Below are positions 42,358 to 51,429 of a stretch of 64,000 nucleotides of DNA, in pieces. Made by a program: the position numbers and the translations under genes. This DNA is from Ruminococcus sp. OA3. Lineage in GTDB: Bacteria > Bacillota > Clostridia > Lachnospirales > Lachnospiraceae. The DNA lies in contig NZ_JAKNTO010000001.1 in the NCBI RefSeq assembly GCF_022440845.1, forward strand, positions 1,488,001 through 1,552,000, in the 5' to 3' direction. The notes below the pieces were generated by a model. It had not been told where the DNA came from, did not search any database, and saw only the letters and a program-made list of their open reading frames with translations. Each line of letters begins with the position of its first letter. Position 1 is the stretch's first letter.

Positions 42358-43590
42358 ATGAAGAACGAATTGATTGTAAATGCAGTTCAGGTGAATGCAG
42401 GTTATGAGAGTAAGACTGTGGTGGAGGGCGTGAATCTGGAAGGATTGAAAGGACAGATGATCTGTCTTCTCGGTCCGAACGGGGCAGGGAAAAGCACCAT
42501 TTTGCGTACGCTTTCAGGTCTTCTTGCGCCAGTCTCAGGGATCGTACAGATTGACGGGAAGGATATCAGCAGCCTGCGGGAGAATGCACTTGCGAAAAAG
42601 CTGGCTGTGGTACTGACAGAGCAGTCAGCTCCTGCACTCATGACGGTATATGAACTCGTCTCCATGGGGCGGTATCCCCATACAAATTTCTGGGGGAAAC
42701 TGGAAAAGGAGGATTACGAGGTTATTGACGGGGCATTTGAACGGGTAGGGATAGGGCATCTGGCAGAGCGTTATTACAGCGAGCTCAGTGACGGTGAAAA
42801 ACAGAAAGTGATGATCGCCCGGGCACTGGTACAGCAGCCGGAGCTGATCATACTCGATGAGCCCACCAGCCATCTGGATATCCACCATAAAATTGAGATT
42901 ATACAGATTTTAAATAATCTCTGCCGTACGCTGGGGATTACCGCAATTCTTTCCCTGCATGATATTGACCTGGCCGCAAAAGGCTGTCAGACACTGCTGA
43001 TGGTCAAGGATGGGAAAGTGATCGCGCAGGGGGCTCCGGAGGACGTTATCAAAAGTGGGACGCTGCAGGAATTGTATAATGTTAAAGGCGCCAGGTACAA
43101 TGAATTGCTGGGAAGCGTGGAACTGACCGGAAACTATGAGGAAGAAGTCTTTGTAATTCCGGGCTGCGGAACTGCAATTCCCCTGTACAGGAGCCTGGAG
43201 AGGGGCGGATACGGTACTGCAAGCGGCGTCCTGCATAAGAATGACGTAGACGCCCAGATAGCTGGTGCCATCTGCAGCCATATTGTGCAGGAGGAGGCGT
43301 TTGAACCAATATCAGCAATTCATTTGAAACAGGCGGCAGAAAGAATGAAAGACTGCCGCTTTGTGATTGATTCCGGTTTCCCGTGTGGCTCCATGAACCG
43401 GAGAAATCTGGAGCTGATCACACAGGCCGTGAAAAACGGGAGCACCGTGTTATCTATGAGGGAGCAAAAAGAGGGCAGCCGTCTGTTTTCGGATGTATTC
43501 CAAGAGATTCATTTCTGCAGCAGTATAGCTGAGTTACTGGAAAATCTGAAACATCAGGGTGCAGAGAATCGCTGCAGAAAATTTGCGTAG
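42358..43590 (+). CDS. btuD: Vitamin B12 ABC transporter ATPase (BtuD-like) with C-terminal extension
   Basis: A 410-residue protein. Walker A GPNGAGKSTI, the LSDGEKQK signature and Walker B LIILDEPTSHLD define the ABC domain (about 1-255). Residues about 255-410 form an extra domain (CGTAIPLYRSLERGGYGTAS, VIDSGFPCGSMN) not found in minimal BtuD, resembling extensions of some FecE-like ATPases. Its purpose is unknown; its location in this operon suggests a regulatory or cobinamide-linked role. Confidence 0.92.
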   Translation: MKNELIVNAVQVNAGYESKTVVEGVNLEGLKGQMICLLGPNGAGKSTILRTLSGLLAPVSGIVQIDGKDISSLRENALAKKLAVVLTEQSAPALMTVYELVSMGRYPHTNFWGKLEKEDYEVIDGAFERVGIGHLAERYYSELSDGEKQKVMIARALVQQPELIILDEPTSHLDIHHKIEIIQILNNLCRTLGITAILSLHDIDLAAKGCQTLLMVKDGKVIAQGAPEDVIKSGTLQELYNVKGARYNELLGSVELTGNYEEEVFVIPGCGTAIPLYRSLERGGYGTASGVLHKNDVDAQIAGAICSHIVQEEAFEPISAIHLKQAAERMKDCRFVIDSGFPCGSMNRRNLELITQAVKNGSTVLSMREQKEGSRLFSDVFQEIHFCSSIAELLENLKHQGAENRCRKFA

Positions 43591-43598
43591 GTGAGGAT

Positions 43599-44690
43599 AT
43601 GAAGCAATTTGGGTCAAACCAGATGGTAAAACTGCAAAATGCCACAGTGATTCGTTTTACAGGAAAACGGAGAGTACTGAGCACTGGTCCGCTGGGCGGA
43701 GGTATCAGCGAACATCTCACGGCGGCGTTTAATCTGGATATGAAAGAGAAGGATACCAAAGAGTGCCGGTTGCGCGCAGCCACGTATCCGGAACATATGG
43801 CTCTGGCAGCGGAAGAGCTTGGTTTTAAAGCAGAATACACGACAGGGCTGGGGACAGCTGCGTCAATGAAACATACAGCCATAAAAGTCAAGGCATACAG
43901 GGAGCTGATAGTTTCTGCTATGGTGACTGCAGGTGTTGACGTCAACGGCGGACGCGCCGGGGATCCGGCTTCGTGGTATGAGACAGAGGACGGATATAAC
44001 GATGTTTCCCCGGGGACTGTCAATATTTTTCTGGATATCAATGCCGGACTGAGCGATAGTGCCATACTGCAGTCACTGATGGTCTGCACAGAGGCGAAAG
44101 CCGCGGCGTTGCAGGAACTTCTGGCACCCAGTCTTTATTCATCGGGTATCGCTACCGGGTCAGGAACGGATGGGGTGGTCATAATCACGGAACCGGAATC
44201 GAACCTCGTATTTTCGGACGCCGGAAAGCACAGCAAACTGGGAGAACTGATCGGTCTTGCCGTGCTGGAAGCCGTGAAGGAGGCATTGTTTCTGGAGACA
44301 GGTCTGTGTCCGGCGCATCAGCATACGGTGCTGCGGCGGCTGGAAAGATTTGGTGTGACGGAGGATTCTCTTTGGGAGTCTTATCGATGCGGTGATGCGA
44401 AAAACAGGATGCCCCGGGAATTATTTGACAGAATCCTGCAGACAATAGACGGTGAAGAGAGCTGTGTGCTGTATACATCTCTGTATGTCCATCTGGCAGA
44501 TCAGCTGGACTGGGGGATGATAGGGCGGAGGGAAGCCTTACAGACGGCGGATGAACTGCTTGACAAGATGGATATGGGCCTGCCGCATAAGCGAGAAAAA
44601 AAGACAGGGAACGGCCGGGAAGAACTGATGGAACATTATGTGACGGGCATCACAGGGAAAATCACCAGGATCTGGGAGGAGAGAAAATGA
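43599..44690 (+). CDS. cbiZ: Adenosylcobinamide amidohydrolase (CbiZ)
   Basis: A 363-residue protein whose first about 230 residues match CbiZ: TTGLGTAASMKH, VTAGVDVNGGRAGDPASW and ATGSGTDGVVIITEPES. CbiZ cleaves the amide of adenosylcobinamide or pseudo-B12, letting cells remodel lower ligands. The C-terminal about 120 residues are less clear. It overlaps btuF by 4 nt. The host can thus salvage foreign corrinoids. Confidence 0.9.
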   Translation: MKQFGSNQMVKLQNATVIRFTGKRRVLSTGPLGGGISEHLTAAFNLDMKEKDTKECRLRAATYPEHMALAAEELGFKAEYTTGLGTAASMKHTAIKVKAYRELIVSAMVTAGVDVNGGRAGDPASWYETEDGYNDVSPGTVNIFLDINAGLSDSAILQSLMVCTEAKAAALQELLAPSLYSSGIATGSGTDGVVIITEPESNLVFSDAGKHSKLGELIGLAVLEAVKEALFLETGLCPAHQHTVLRRLERFGVTEDSLWESYRCGDAKNRMPRELFDRILQTIDGEESCVLYTSLYVHLADQLDWGMIGRREALQTADELLDKMDMGLPHKREKKTGNGREELMEHYVTGITGKITRIWEERK

Positions 44691-45805
44691 AAAAAACAAA
44701 GTATATCGTGCTGGCAGCATTGTGCATGGCTGTGACATTTACGGGTTGTGGGAAACAGGAGAAAGAGGACACTGCGCAGGAAGAGATCAGTAAAGAAGAT
44801 CAATATACCTCTGATTTTTCGATTGAGTATCTCGAGGACGGCGTTAAGCTGGTGACAGATGCAGAGGAGCGAAAAATCTATCTTGTGCCGAGAGAGAGCG
44901 AGATTCCCGGGGAAGCTGCAGATGAGATGGTGGTCCGCACGCCTGTCGAGCGCGTTGTGTATATGTCCACAACACAGGTCTGTATGCTGCAGGCGCTTGA
45001 CAGTGAAGAAATCTGGAAATCAATTACGGGAGTTGCAGGAGCAAAGGAAACCTGGACGATCGACGAAGTCATTGAGAGATTTGACGACGGTCAGATACAG
45101 GACGTCGGAGGCGACATGGGAGAGCCCGACTATGAGCTGATACAGAGTATGGATCCGGAGCTCGTATTTGTGTATACGGGAAGCAATCCACAGACCGGAG
45201 TTATTGAGAAGTTTGAAGAACTTGGGATTCCATACGCCGTGGACAACGAATATATGGAGACGACATATATGGGCAGGCTGGACTGGCTCCGGTTTATTGC
45301 AGCTTTCTATAACGAAGATGAATCGGGGGAGGCGGTGATTCAGCAGGCGGCCGGAAATATTGAAGAGATGAAAGAGATGATCGCTGGCGAGGAAAGACCG
45401 ACGGTATCTTACGGAAGCCTGTTTGACGGTGTGGTATACGTCGCATCCGGTGAGGGATGGATCGCCGATATGATCGAAGATGCAGGCGGCGACTATATTT
45501 TTAAAGATATAAAGGCAACAGACACACAGATTTCGCTGGAGGAATTTTATGCCCGGTCTGAGGAGGCAGATATCCTGATCTACTCGACGACGCCGGATTT
45601 CACACCGGACCTGGCTTCGGTACTGGCGGAAGCGCCCGTGCTGGAGGATCTGAAGGCTGTTCAGGATGGGAAGATATGGCAACTGGATAACTCGTTCTGG
45701 ATGAGTGCTGACCAGCCGGATCAGGTAGCACAGGATCTTTCAGCCATATTCCATCCGGATATTTTTCCGGACCGCGAACTCCGGTATTTTGTTCCGCTCT
45801 CCTGA
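44687..45805 (+). CDS. btuF: B12/corrinoid-binding lipoprotein (BtuF-like)
   Basis: A 372-residue extracellular binding protein. The signal peptide (KKTKYIVLAALCMAVTF) ends at the lipobox TGC, so Cys at about 21 is lipidated. Two periplasmic-binding-protein lobes are linked by a long helix; ERVVYMSTTQVCML and DPELVFVYTG are typical. It hands corrinoid to BtuCD. The operon ends at the hairpin at 45830. Confidence 0.92.
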   Translation: MKKTKYIVLAALCMAVTFTGCGKQEKEDTAQEEISKEDQYTSDFSIEYLEDGVKLVTDAEERKIYLVPRESEIPGEAADEMVVRTPVERVVYMSTTQVCMLQALDSEEIWKSITGVAGAKETWTIDEVIERFDDGQIQDVGGDMGEPDYELIQSMDPELVFVYTGSNPQTGVIEKFEELGIPYAVDNEYMETTYMGRLDWLRFIAAFYNEDESGEAVIQQAAGNIEEMKEMIAGEERPTVSYGSLFDGVVYVASGEGWIADMIEDAGGDYIFKDIKATDTQISLEEFYARSEEADILIYSTTPDFTPDLASVLAEAPVLEDLKAVQDGKIWQLDNSFWMSADQPDQVAQDLSAIFHPDIFPDRELRYFVPLS

Positions 45806-45829
45806 AAATACTAAAAAAATGTGTTAAAG

Positions 45830-45877
45830 CCTCCGGATACCCCATAAAGTGAAATAACGGGGGATCCGGAGGTTTTT
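45830..45877 (+). terminator. Terminator of the btu operon overlapping the spoVD ribosome site
   Basis: CCTCCGGAT-aCCCC and GGGGG-ATCCGGAGG form a long stem (45830-45872), followed by five T (45873-45877) and then directly the GTG of spoVD. The GGAGG of the 3' arm is the only ribosome site for spoVD. Confidence 0.8.
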
Positions 45878-47641
45878 GTGCGGAAGAATAAGACTTATAA
45901 CAAAAAGAAAACAGTCATTGTATTTCTGGCATGTATTCTGATGCTTCTGGGGCTGGCCGGACGCCTGGTCTATCTGATGGTTGTGCGTTCCGATTACTAT
46001 GCCCGCAAAGCGGATGAGCTGCATGAGCGTGAACGTGATATTAAAGCAGCCAGAGGTAAGATCATCGACTGCAAAGGCGTTGTACTCGCTGATAATCGTG
46101 CGGTCTGTACGATATCCGTGATACACAGTCAGATCAAGGAAAAAGACAAAGTTATCAGCATGCTTGTGACAGAACTGGGCCTGACACAGGAAGAAGCCAC
46201 AAAGCGGGTGGAGAAGGTAAGTTCCATCGAACGGATCAAGACAAATGTACCGAAAGAAACAGGAGACAAAATCCGGGAATATAACCTGGCAGGGGTAAAA
46301 GTAGATGAAGATTTTAAGCGATTTTATCCATATGATGAAGTTGCTTCACGCGTGCTCGGCTTCACGGGCGGGGATAACCAGGGGATTATCGGGCTGGAGG
46401 TAGCTTACGATTCTGTTCTGGAGGGTATCAATGGCAAAATCATGACGACCACGGATGCCAGAGGTGTGGAGGTGGATGAGATCGGTGAGAGCAGAGTGGA
46501 GGCTGTCGCCGGATACAATCTGCATATCAGCATGGACTATAACATTCAAAAATACGTCCAGCAGGCGGCGCTTAAAGTCATGGAAGAAAAAGAGGCGGAC
46601 CGTGTATCAATCCTGCTGATGAATCCTCAGAACGGGGAAATCTATGCGATGGTAAATGTGCCGGAGTTTGATCTGAATGATCCGTTCACTCTGCCTGAAG
46701 GTACCGATATATCCGGGAAGAGTGAAGAACAGATACAGGATCTTCGCAATCAGATGTGGCGTAATGTCTGCATCAATGATACGTATGAGCCGGGGTCCAC
46801 GTTTAAGATCATTACGGCTTCGGCAGGACTGGAGGAGGGGGTGGTAACACTCGATGATACGTTCAGCTGCCCTGGATTCAGGATTGTGGAAGACCGCAGG
46901 ATCCACTGTCACAAGCGGGCGGGACATGGCGCGGAGACATTTTTACAGGCGGCAGAAAACTCCTGTAATCCTGTATTTATCGATGTGGGCCTGCGTCTCG
47001 GTGTTGATAATTTTTATAAATATTTTAAACAGTTTGGTCTTCTTGAAAAAACCGGGATCGACCTGCCGGGGGAGGCGGCCACGATCATGCATAAAAAAGA
47101 AAATGTCGGCCTGGTGGAGCTGGCGACGATTTCGTTCGGCCAGTCTTTTCAGATTACTCCGATCCAGCTGGCTACGACAGCAAGTTCACTGGTCAACGGC
47201 GGAACCCGGGTAACTCCGCATTTTGGCGTCGAAGTGCGGGATGATGACGGAGTACTGATCGAGAAACTGAAGTATAAGACAAAGGAACACATCGTGTCCG
47301 GCGAAACATCGGAGACAATGCGGTATATCCTTGAAAAAGTGGTGTCGGAAGGTTCAGGGAAAAATGCCTATATTGAAGGATATACGATCGGCGGAAAGAC
47401 AGCGACTTCCCAGACATTGCCAAGAAGCGCCAATATTTATATCTCCTCATTTCTCGGATTTGCACCTGCTGAGAATCCCAAAGTTCTCGGAATCTGTATC
47501 ATTCACAATCCGCAGGGTGTCTATTACGGCGGTACGATCGCGGCACCCGTTATGAGGGACATATTTGATAATGTGCTGCCTTACCTGAAAATAGAAAAAC
47601 AAAGCACCACAAAGCAGACCGATGAAAGCCAAAACAGTTGA
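45878..47641 (+). CDS. spoVD: Class B penicillin-binding protein, SpoVD type
   Basis: A 587-residue transpeptidase. GTG 45878 follows GGAGG by 5 nt. One N-terminal helix, dimerisation domain, then a transpeptidase domain with GSTFK (SxxK), SCN and GGKTATSQ where KTG would be expected. It lacks C-terminal PASTA domains. Its place between the first PBP and mraY is that of spoVD, which makes spore cortex peptidoglycan. The KTA in place of KTG also occurs in SpoVD-like proteins of related bacteria as far as I recall. Confidence 0.9.
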   Translation: MRKNKTYNKKKTVIVFLACILMLLGLAGRLVYLMVVRSDYYARKADELHERERDIKAARGKIIDCKGVVLADNRAVCTISVIHSQIKEKDKVISMLVTELGLTQEEATKRVEKVSSIERIKTNVPKETGDKIREYNLAGVKVDEDFKRFYPYDEVASRVLGFTGGDNQGIIGLEVAYDSVLEGINGKIMTTTDARGVEVDEIGESRVEAVAGYNLHISMDYNIQKYVQQAALKVMEEKEADRVSILLMNPQNGEIYAMVNVPEFDLNDPFTLPEGTDISGKSEEQIQDLRNQMWRNVCINDTYEPGSTFKIITASAGLEEGVVTLDDTFSCPGFRIVEDRRIHCHKRAGHGAETFLQAAENSCNPVFIDVGLRLGVDNFYKYFKQFGLLEKTGIDLPGEAATIMHKKENVGLVELATISFGQSFQITPIQLATTASSLVNGGTRVTPHFGVEVRDDDGVLIEKLKYKTKEHIVSGETSETMRYILEKVVSEGSGKNAYIEGYTIGGKTATSQTLPRSANIYISSFLGFAPAENPKVLGICIIHNPQGVYYGGTIAAPVMRDIFDNVLPYLKIEKQSTTKQTDESQNS

Positions 47642-47671
47642 TTATTCTGTGAAAAGGCATTATACTGTTTG

Positions 47672-47744
47672 AGGATGCCGCCGGGCATCCTGAGTCACAT
47701 ACCCCGCAGCAGGCTGTCTGGTGTGTGACTCCCGCGACAGTCGC
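47672..47744 (+). ncRNA. Structured leader between spoVD and mraY
   Basis: Three consecutive stems: AGGATGCC/GGCATCCT (47672-47691), a 12-bp GAGTCACA.ACC stem with GGTGTGTGACTC (47692-47731), and GCGA/TCGC (47734-47744). None has a T tract, so they are not simple terminators. No known riboswitch family was recognised. Confidence 0.5.
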
Positions 47745-47804
47745 CAAGGTCAGGCGAGAATCTTTTCCCGCGGAAATAAACGAAAGAATGTAATGAGGTG
47801 GATT

Positions 47805-48761
47805 ATGGATTTTAAAGCAGTCATTCCGGTAATAATTGCGTTTGTTGTCAGTGTGGTGCTGGCACCTGTCATCATTCCGTTTCTGAGAAAATTGAAGGTG
47901 GGGCAGACAGAGAGGGAGGACGGCGTTCAGTCTCATTTGAAGAAGGCAGGGACGCCGACGATGGGAGGACTTATCTTTCTGATCGCGACAACAGTGACTT
48001 CACTGTTTTATGTCAGAGACTATCCCAATATTATTCCGATCTTATTTTTGACGCTGGGATTCGGTCTGATAGGATTTCTGGACGATTATCTGAAAGTCGT
48101 ACTGCGGCGTTCTGATGGGCTTCTGCCGATGCAGAAGATGTTTTTGCAGATTATCGTGACGGCTGTCTTTGCGGTATATATGATACTGTTCACGGATGTA
48201 GAACTGACGCTTCTGGTACCGTTTTCCGGAGGCCACTATCTGGACATCGGATGGCTTGCCATACCGCTGATGTTTTTGGCGGTGATCGGAACTGTGAACG
48301 GCGTCAACTTCACGGATGGACTGGATGGTCTGGCTTCCAGTGTGACAGTTATGGTCGCAACATTTTTTACCGTCGTTGCGATCGGTAATCACAGTGGTAT
48401 CGAACCGATCACATGTGCCGTTGTAGGGGGCCTGCTCGGGTTTCTGCTCTTTAATGTATTTCCTGCACGTGTTTTTATGGGGGATACGGGTTCACTTGCC
48501 CTGGGCGGGTTCGTGGCAGGGACAGCGTATATGCTTCAGATGCCGCTGTTCATTCTCATCGTTGGGCTGATCTATCTGGTAGAAGTAGCTTCTGTGATGA
48601 TTCAGGTTACTTATTTTAAAAAGACAGGCGGCAAGAGGATCTTTAAAATGGCGCCGATTCACCATCACTTTGAGCTTTGCGGGTGGTCGGAGACAAGAGT
48701 GGTTGCGGTGTTCTCTATCATCACAGCCATATTGTGTCTGACAGCGCTGCTTGCGATATAA
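47805..48761 (+). CDS. mraY: Phospho-N-acetylmuramoyl-pentapeptide transferase MraY
   Basis: A 318-residue membrane enzyme forming lipid I. ATG 47805 follows GAGGTG; an upstream ATG (47793) overlaps that site. Catalytic motifs: KAGTPTMGGL, FLDDYLKV (DDY), NFTDGLDGLA and MAPIHHHFE. Ten hydrophobic helices match the family. Confidence 0.97.
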   Translation: MDFKAVIPVIIAFVVSVVLAPVIIPFLRKLKVGQTEREDGVQSHLKKAGTPTMGGLIFLIATTVTSLFYVRDYPNIIPILFLTLGFGLIGFLDDYLKVVLRRSDGLLPMQKMFLQIIVTAVFAVYMILFTDVELTLLVPFSGGHYLDIGWLAIPLMFLAVIGTVNGVNFTDGLDGLASSVTVMVATFFTVVAIGNHSGIEPITCAVVGGLLGFLLFNVFPARVFMGDTGSLALGGFVAGTAYMLQMPLFILIVGLIYLVEVASVMIQVTYFKKTGGKRIFKMAPIHHHFELCGWSETRVVAVFSIITAILCLTALLAI

Positions 48762-48773
48762 AGGAGTATTGAA

Positions 48774-50135
48774 ATGAAGTTAACAGGAAAAAGAGTACTG
48801 GTATTTGGCTCCGGCGTCAGTGGGATCGGAGCGGCGGACCTTCTGCACAGGGTACAGGCAGTGCCGGTGATCTATGATGGAAATAAAAATGCGTCCAGGG
48901 AAGATATTCTGGACAGGCTGGAACAAAAGGAAAATACAGAAATCGTGCTTGGGCATCTGCCGGATGAAGTACTTGCCTCAGTTGTGCTTGCTGTTCTGAG
49001 TCCGGGTGTTCCGACGGATATACCGGAAGTGATCCGGATCAAAGAGAGCAAAATTCCAGTCTGGGGTGAAGTGGAACTGGCTTACCAGATGAGCAAAGGG
49101 CAGATACTCGCGATCACCGGTACGAACGGAAAGACGACGACAACGGCTTTGACAGGAAAGATCATGGAGGATTATTTCCCGGAAGTCTATATCGTAGGGA
49201 ATATCGGGACACCATACACATCGTTGGCGCTGCAAATGACGGATGCTTCTGTGACGGTGGCTGAGATCAGCAGTTTTCAGCTGGAGACCATACAGGATTT
49301 TGCACCCCGGGTGAGCGCAATCCTGAATATTACAGAAGATCATCTGAACCGCCATCACACGATGAAAGAGTACATAAGGGTGAAGGAACTGATCACGGCA
49401 AACCAGAGTGAAAATGATGTCTGTGTCCTCAACTATGAAGATGAAGTGCTCCGGGCTTTCGGAGAGAAGCTGAAGGAACGGATGCGGGTTGTATTCTTTT
49501 CGAGTTGCAGGGAACTGGAACAGGGGATTTTCCTGAAAGACGGCAGAATCCTGTTCCGCAAGGATAAAGATGAGGTCATGGTCACAGAGGTCAAAGACCT
49601 GAAACTGCCGGGACGTCATAATCATGAGAACGTGATGGCTGCAGCCGCTATCGCAATCTATGCCGGGGTTCCCATCGAGAGCATACGAAATACGATTCGG
49701 AATTTTAAGGCGGTGGAACACAGGATCGAGTATGTGACTGAGAAAAGAGGTGTCGTCTACTATAACGACTCCAAAGGTACGAATCCCGATGCGGCCATCA
49801 AAGGAATACAGGCGATGGACCGTCCGACGCTGCTGATCGGCGGCGGGTATGACAAGCAGTCGGAATACACGGAATGGATAAAATCTTTCGACGGAAAAGT
49901 TCGGTATCTGGTCCTGATTGGACAGACACGGGAAAAAATAGAACAGGAAGCGCGCGCGTGCGGTTTTACCAGTATAATTCTGGCAGATTCACTGGGAGAA
50001 GCGGTAAAAATCTGTGCAGAGAAGGCAAATCCGGGAGATGCAGTACTGCTCTCCCCGGCATGTGCGAGCTGGGGACAATTTGATAATTACGAGCAGCGCG
50101 GAGATATGTTCAAGCAATACGTAAATGAACTGTAG
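48774..50135 (+). CDS. murD: UDP-N-acetylmuramoylalanine-D-glutamate ligase MurD
   Basis: A 453-residue Mur ligase adding D-Glu. N-terminal Rossmann GSGVSGIGAA, P-loop ITGTNGKTTTT (about 112-122), ATPase region HLNRHHTM and C-terminal YYNDSKGTNPDA. It starts 12 nt after mraY. Confidence 0.97.
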   Translation: MKLTGKRVLVFGSGVSGIGAADLLHRVQAVPVIYDGNKNASREDILDRLEQKENTEIVLGHLPDEVLASVVLAVLSPGVPTDIPEVIRIKESKIPVWGEVELAYQMSKGQILAITGTNGKTTTTALTGKIMEDYFPEVYIVGNIGTPYTSLALQMTDASVTVAEISSFQLETIQDFAPRVSAILNITEDHLNRHHTMKEYIRVKELITANQSENDVCVLNYEDEVLRAFGEKLKERMRVVFFSSCRELEQGIFLKDGRILFRKDKDEVMVTEVKDLKLPGRHNHENVMAAAAIAIYAGVPIESIRNTIRNFKAVEHRIEYVTEKRGVVYYNDSKGTNPDAAIKGIQAMDRPTLLIGGGYDKQSEYTEWIKSFDGKVRYLVLIGQTREKIEQEARACGFTSIILADSLGEAVKICAEKANPGDAVLLSPACASWGQFDNYEQRGDMFKQYVNEL

Positions 50136-50180
50136 TTCGCTGCAGCGCAGTAAAAGGTTGCGGCAGCAGGCTTTTAACTG

Positions 50181-50222
50181 ACAGGGGCAGGCCAAATAAG
50201 ATCAGAATTGGCCTGTCCCTGT
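50181..50222 (+). terminator. Hairpin between murD and ftsW
   Basis: ACAGGGGCAGGCCAA (50181-50195) pairs with TTGGCCTGTCCCTGT (50208-50222), 14 of 15 bp, followed by ATTATATTTT. It may partially end transcription from the upstream genes. Confidence 0.65.
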
Positions 50223-50278
50223 ATTATATTTTGGTAAAAACATTCATAGAATGAGAGAAAAAGATAAAGCGGTGGCCG

Positions 50279-51373
50279 ATGGAAGGTAATAAAAAGAAAA
50301 AGCTGGATGCTACGCTGCTGGTGCTTGTCATTCTGCTTGTGCTGACAGGTCTGGTGCTGCTCTACAGCACAAGCACGTACAACGGACGCGTCAAATTTCA
50401 TGATCCCGCGTATTACTTTAAAAAGCAGTTGTTTGCGACAGCACTCGGGTTCCTTGTGCTTTATGTGGTGGCGGGAATTGATTATCATATCGTTGCACGG
50501 TTTGCGACACCGCTTTATATTATATCAATGCTGCTGTCACTGGCAGTTCTGCTGTTCGGAGACGAATACAACGGCTCTAAACGGTGGCTGTCACTGGGAC
50601 CTCTTTCTTTTCAGCCGTCTGAGTTTGCGAAAGTGGCGGTGATTTTGTTTCTGGCGTACCACATCAGCAAGTATAAAGGTAAGATGACCAGTATCTGGTT
50701 TATGGCGAGTGTCATGCTGGCTGTCCTTCCGATCGTAGGGCTGGTCGGGACCAACAACCTGAGTACAGCGATCATCATTCTGGGAATCGGTGTCATTCTC
50801 ATCTTTGTATCGAATCCAAAGTATATGCAGTTTATCGGTATCGGAGGGGCCGGAATCGCATTTATCACCGTGTTTTTAAGTCTGGAGAGTTATCGGCTTG
50901 AGCGGCTGGCCGTCTGGAGGGACCCGGAGAGCTATGATAAGGGGTTTCAGACGATCCAGGGGCTGTATGCGATCGGAAGCGGGGGAATCTTCGGTAAGGG
51001 GCTGGGAAGCAGTCTGCAGAAACTGGGTTTTGTGCCGGAGGCTCAGAATGATATGATCTTCTCTATTATCTGTGAGGAGACAGGATTGATCGGTGCAATC
51101 CTTCTGATGCTGATCTTTAGCTTTCTGATCTGGCGGCTGATGGTGATCGCTACACATGCACCGGATCTTTTGGGGTCACTGATAGCCTCCGGCATCATGG
51201 GACATATGGCGATTCAGGTTATTTTAAATATCGCGGTGGTGACAAATACCATTCCAAATACTGGAATAACATTGCCTTTTGTCAGCTACGGCGGTACATC
51301 GGTGCTGTTTCTGCTGGGGGAGATGGGGCTTGCGCTCGCCGTGAGCCGTTACGAAAAACAGGAATTTCTGTAA
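50279..51373 (+). CDS. ftsW: Lipid II polymerase FtsW/SpoVE (SEDS family)
   Basis: A 364-residue, ten-helix SEDS protein. Motifs: GSKRWLSLGPLSFQPSEFAK near 100-120, NLSTAI, AIGSGGIFGKGLG near 235, and PFVSYGGTSVL near the end. It polymerises septal glycan with its partner class B PBP (38861). Without a second copy in view, FtsW and SpoVE roles cannot be separated. Confidence 0.94.
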   Translation: MEGNKKKKLDATLLVLVILLVLTGLVLLYSTSTYNGRVKFHDPAYYFKKQLFATALGFLVLYVVAGIDYHIVARFATPLYIISMLLSLAVLLFGDEYNGSKRWLSLGPLSFQPSEFAKVAVILFLAYHISKYKGKMTSIWFMASVMLAVLPIVGLVGTNNLSTAIIILGIGVILIFVSNPKYMQFIGIGGAGIAFITVFLSLESYRLERLAVWRDPESYDKGFQTIQGLYAIGSGGIFGKGLGSSLQKLGFVPEAQNDMIFSIICEETGLIGAILLMLIFSFLIWRLMVIATHAPDLLGSLIASGIMGHMAIQVILNIAVVTNTIPNTGITLPFVSYGGTSVLFLLGEMGLALAVSRYEKQEFL

Positions 51374-51429
51374 CCAATCGGAGGTGAATTGAATACAATA
51401 ATTTATAACTGAAATGGGGAGTGTGCCGA

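Noticed and set aside
47660-47790. mraY leader considered as a second cobalamin riboswitch (CCCGCGACAGTC, AGGTCAGG strings)
   Set aside because: The strings are out of order and GCCACTG, the GGTGGGAATCCC core and the B12 box are missing.
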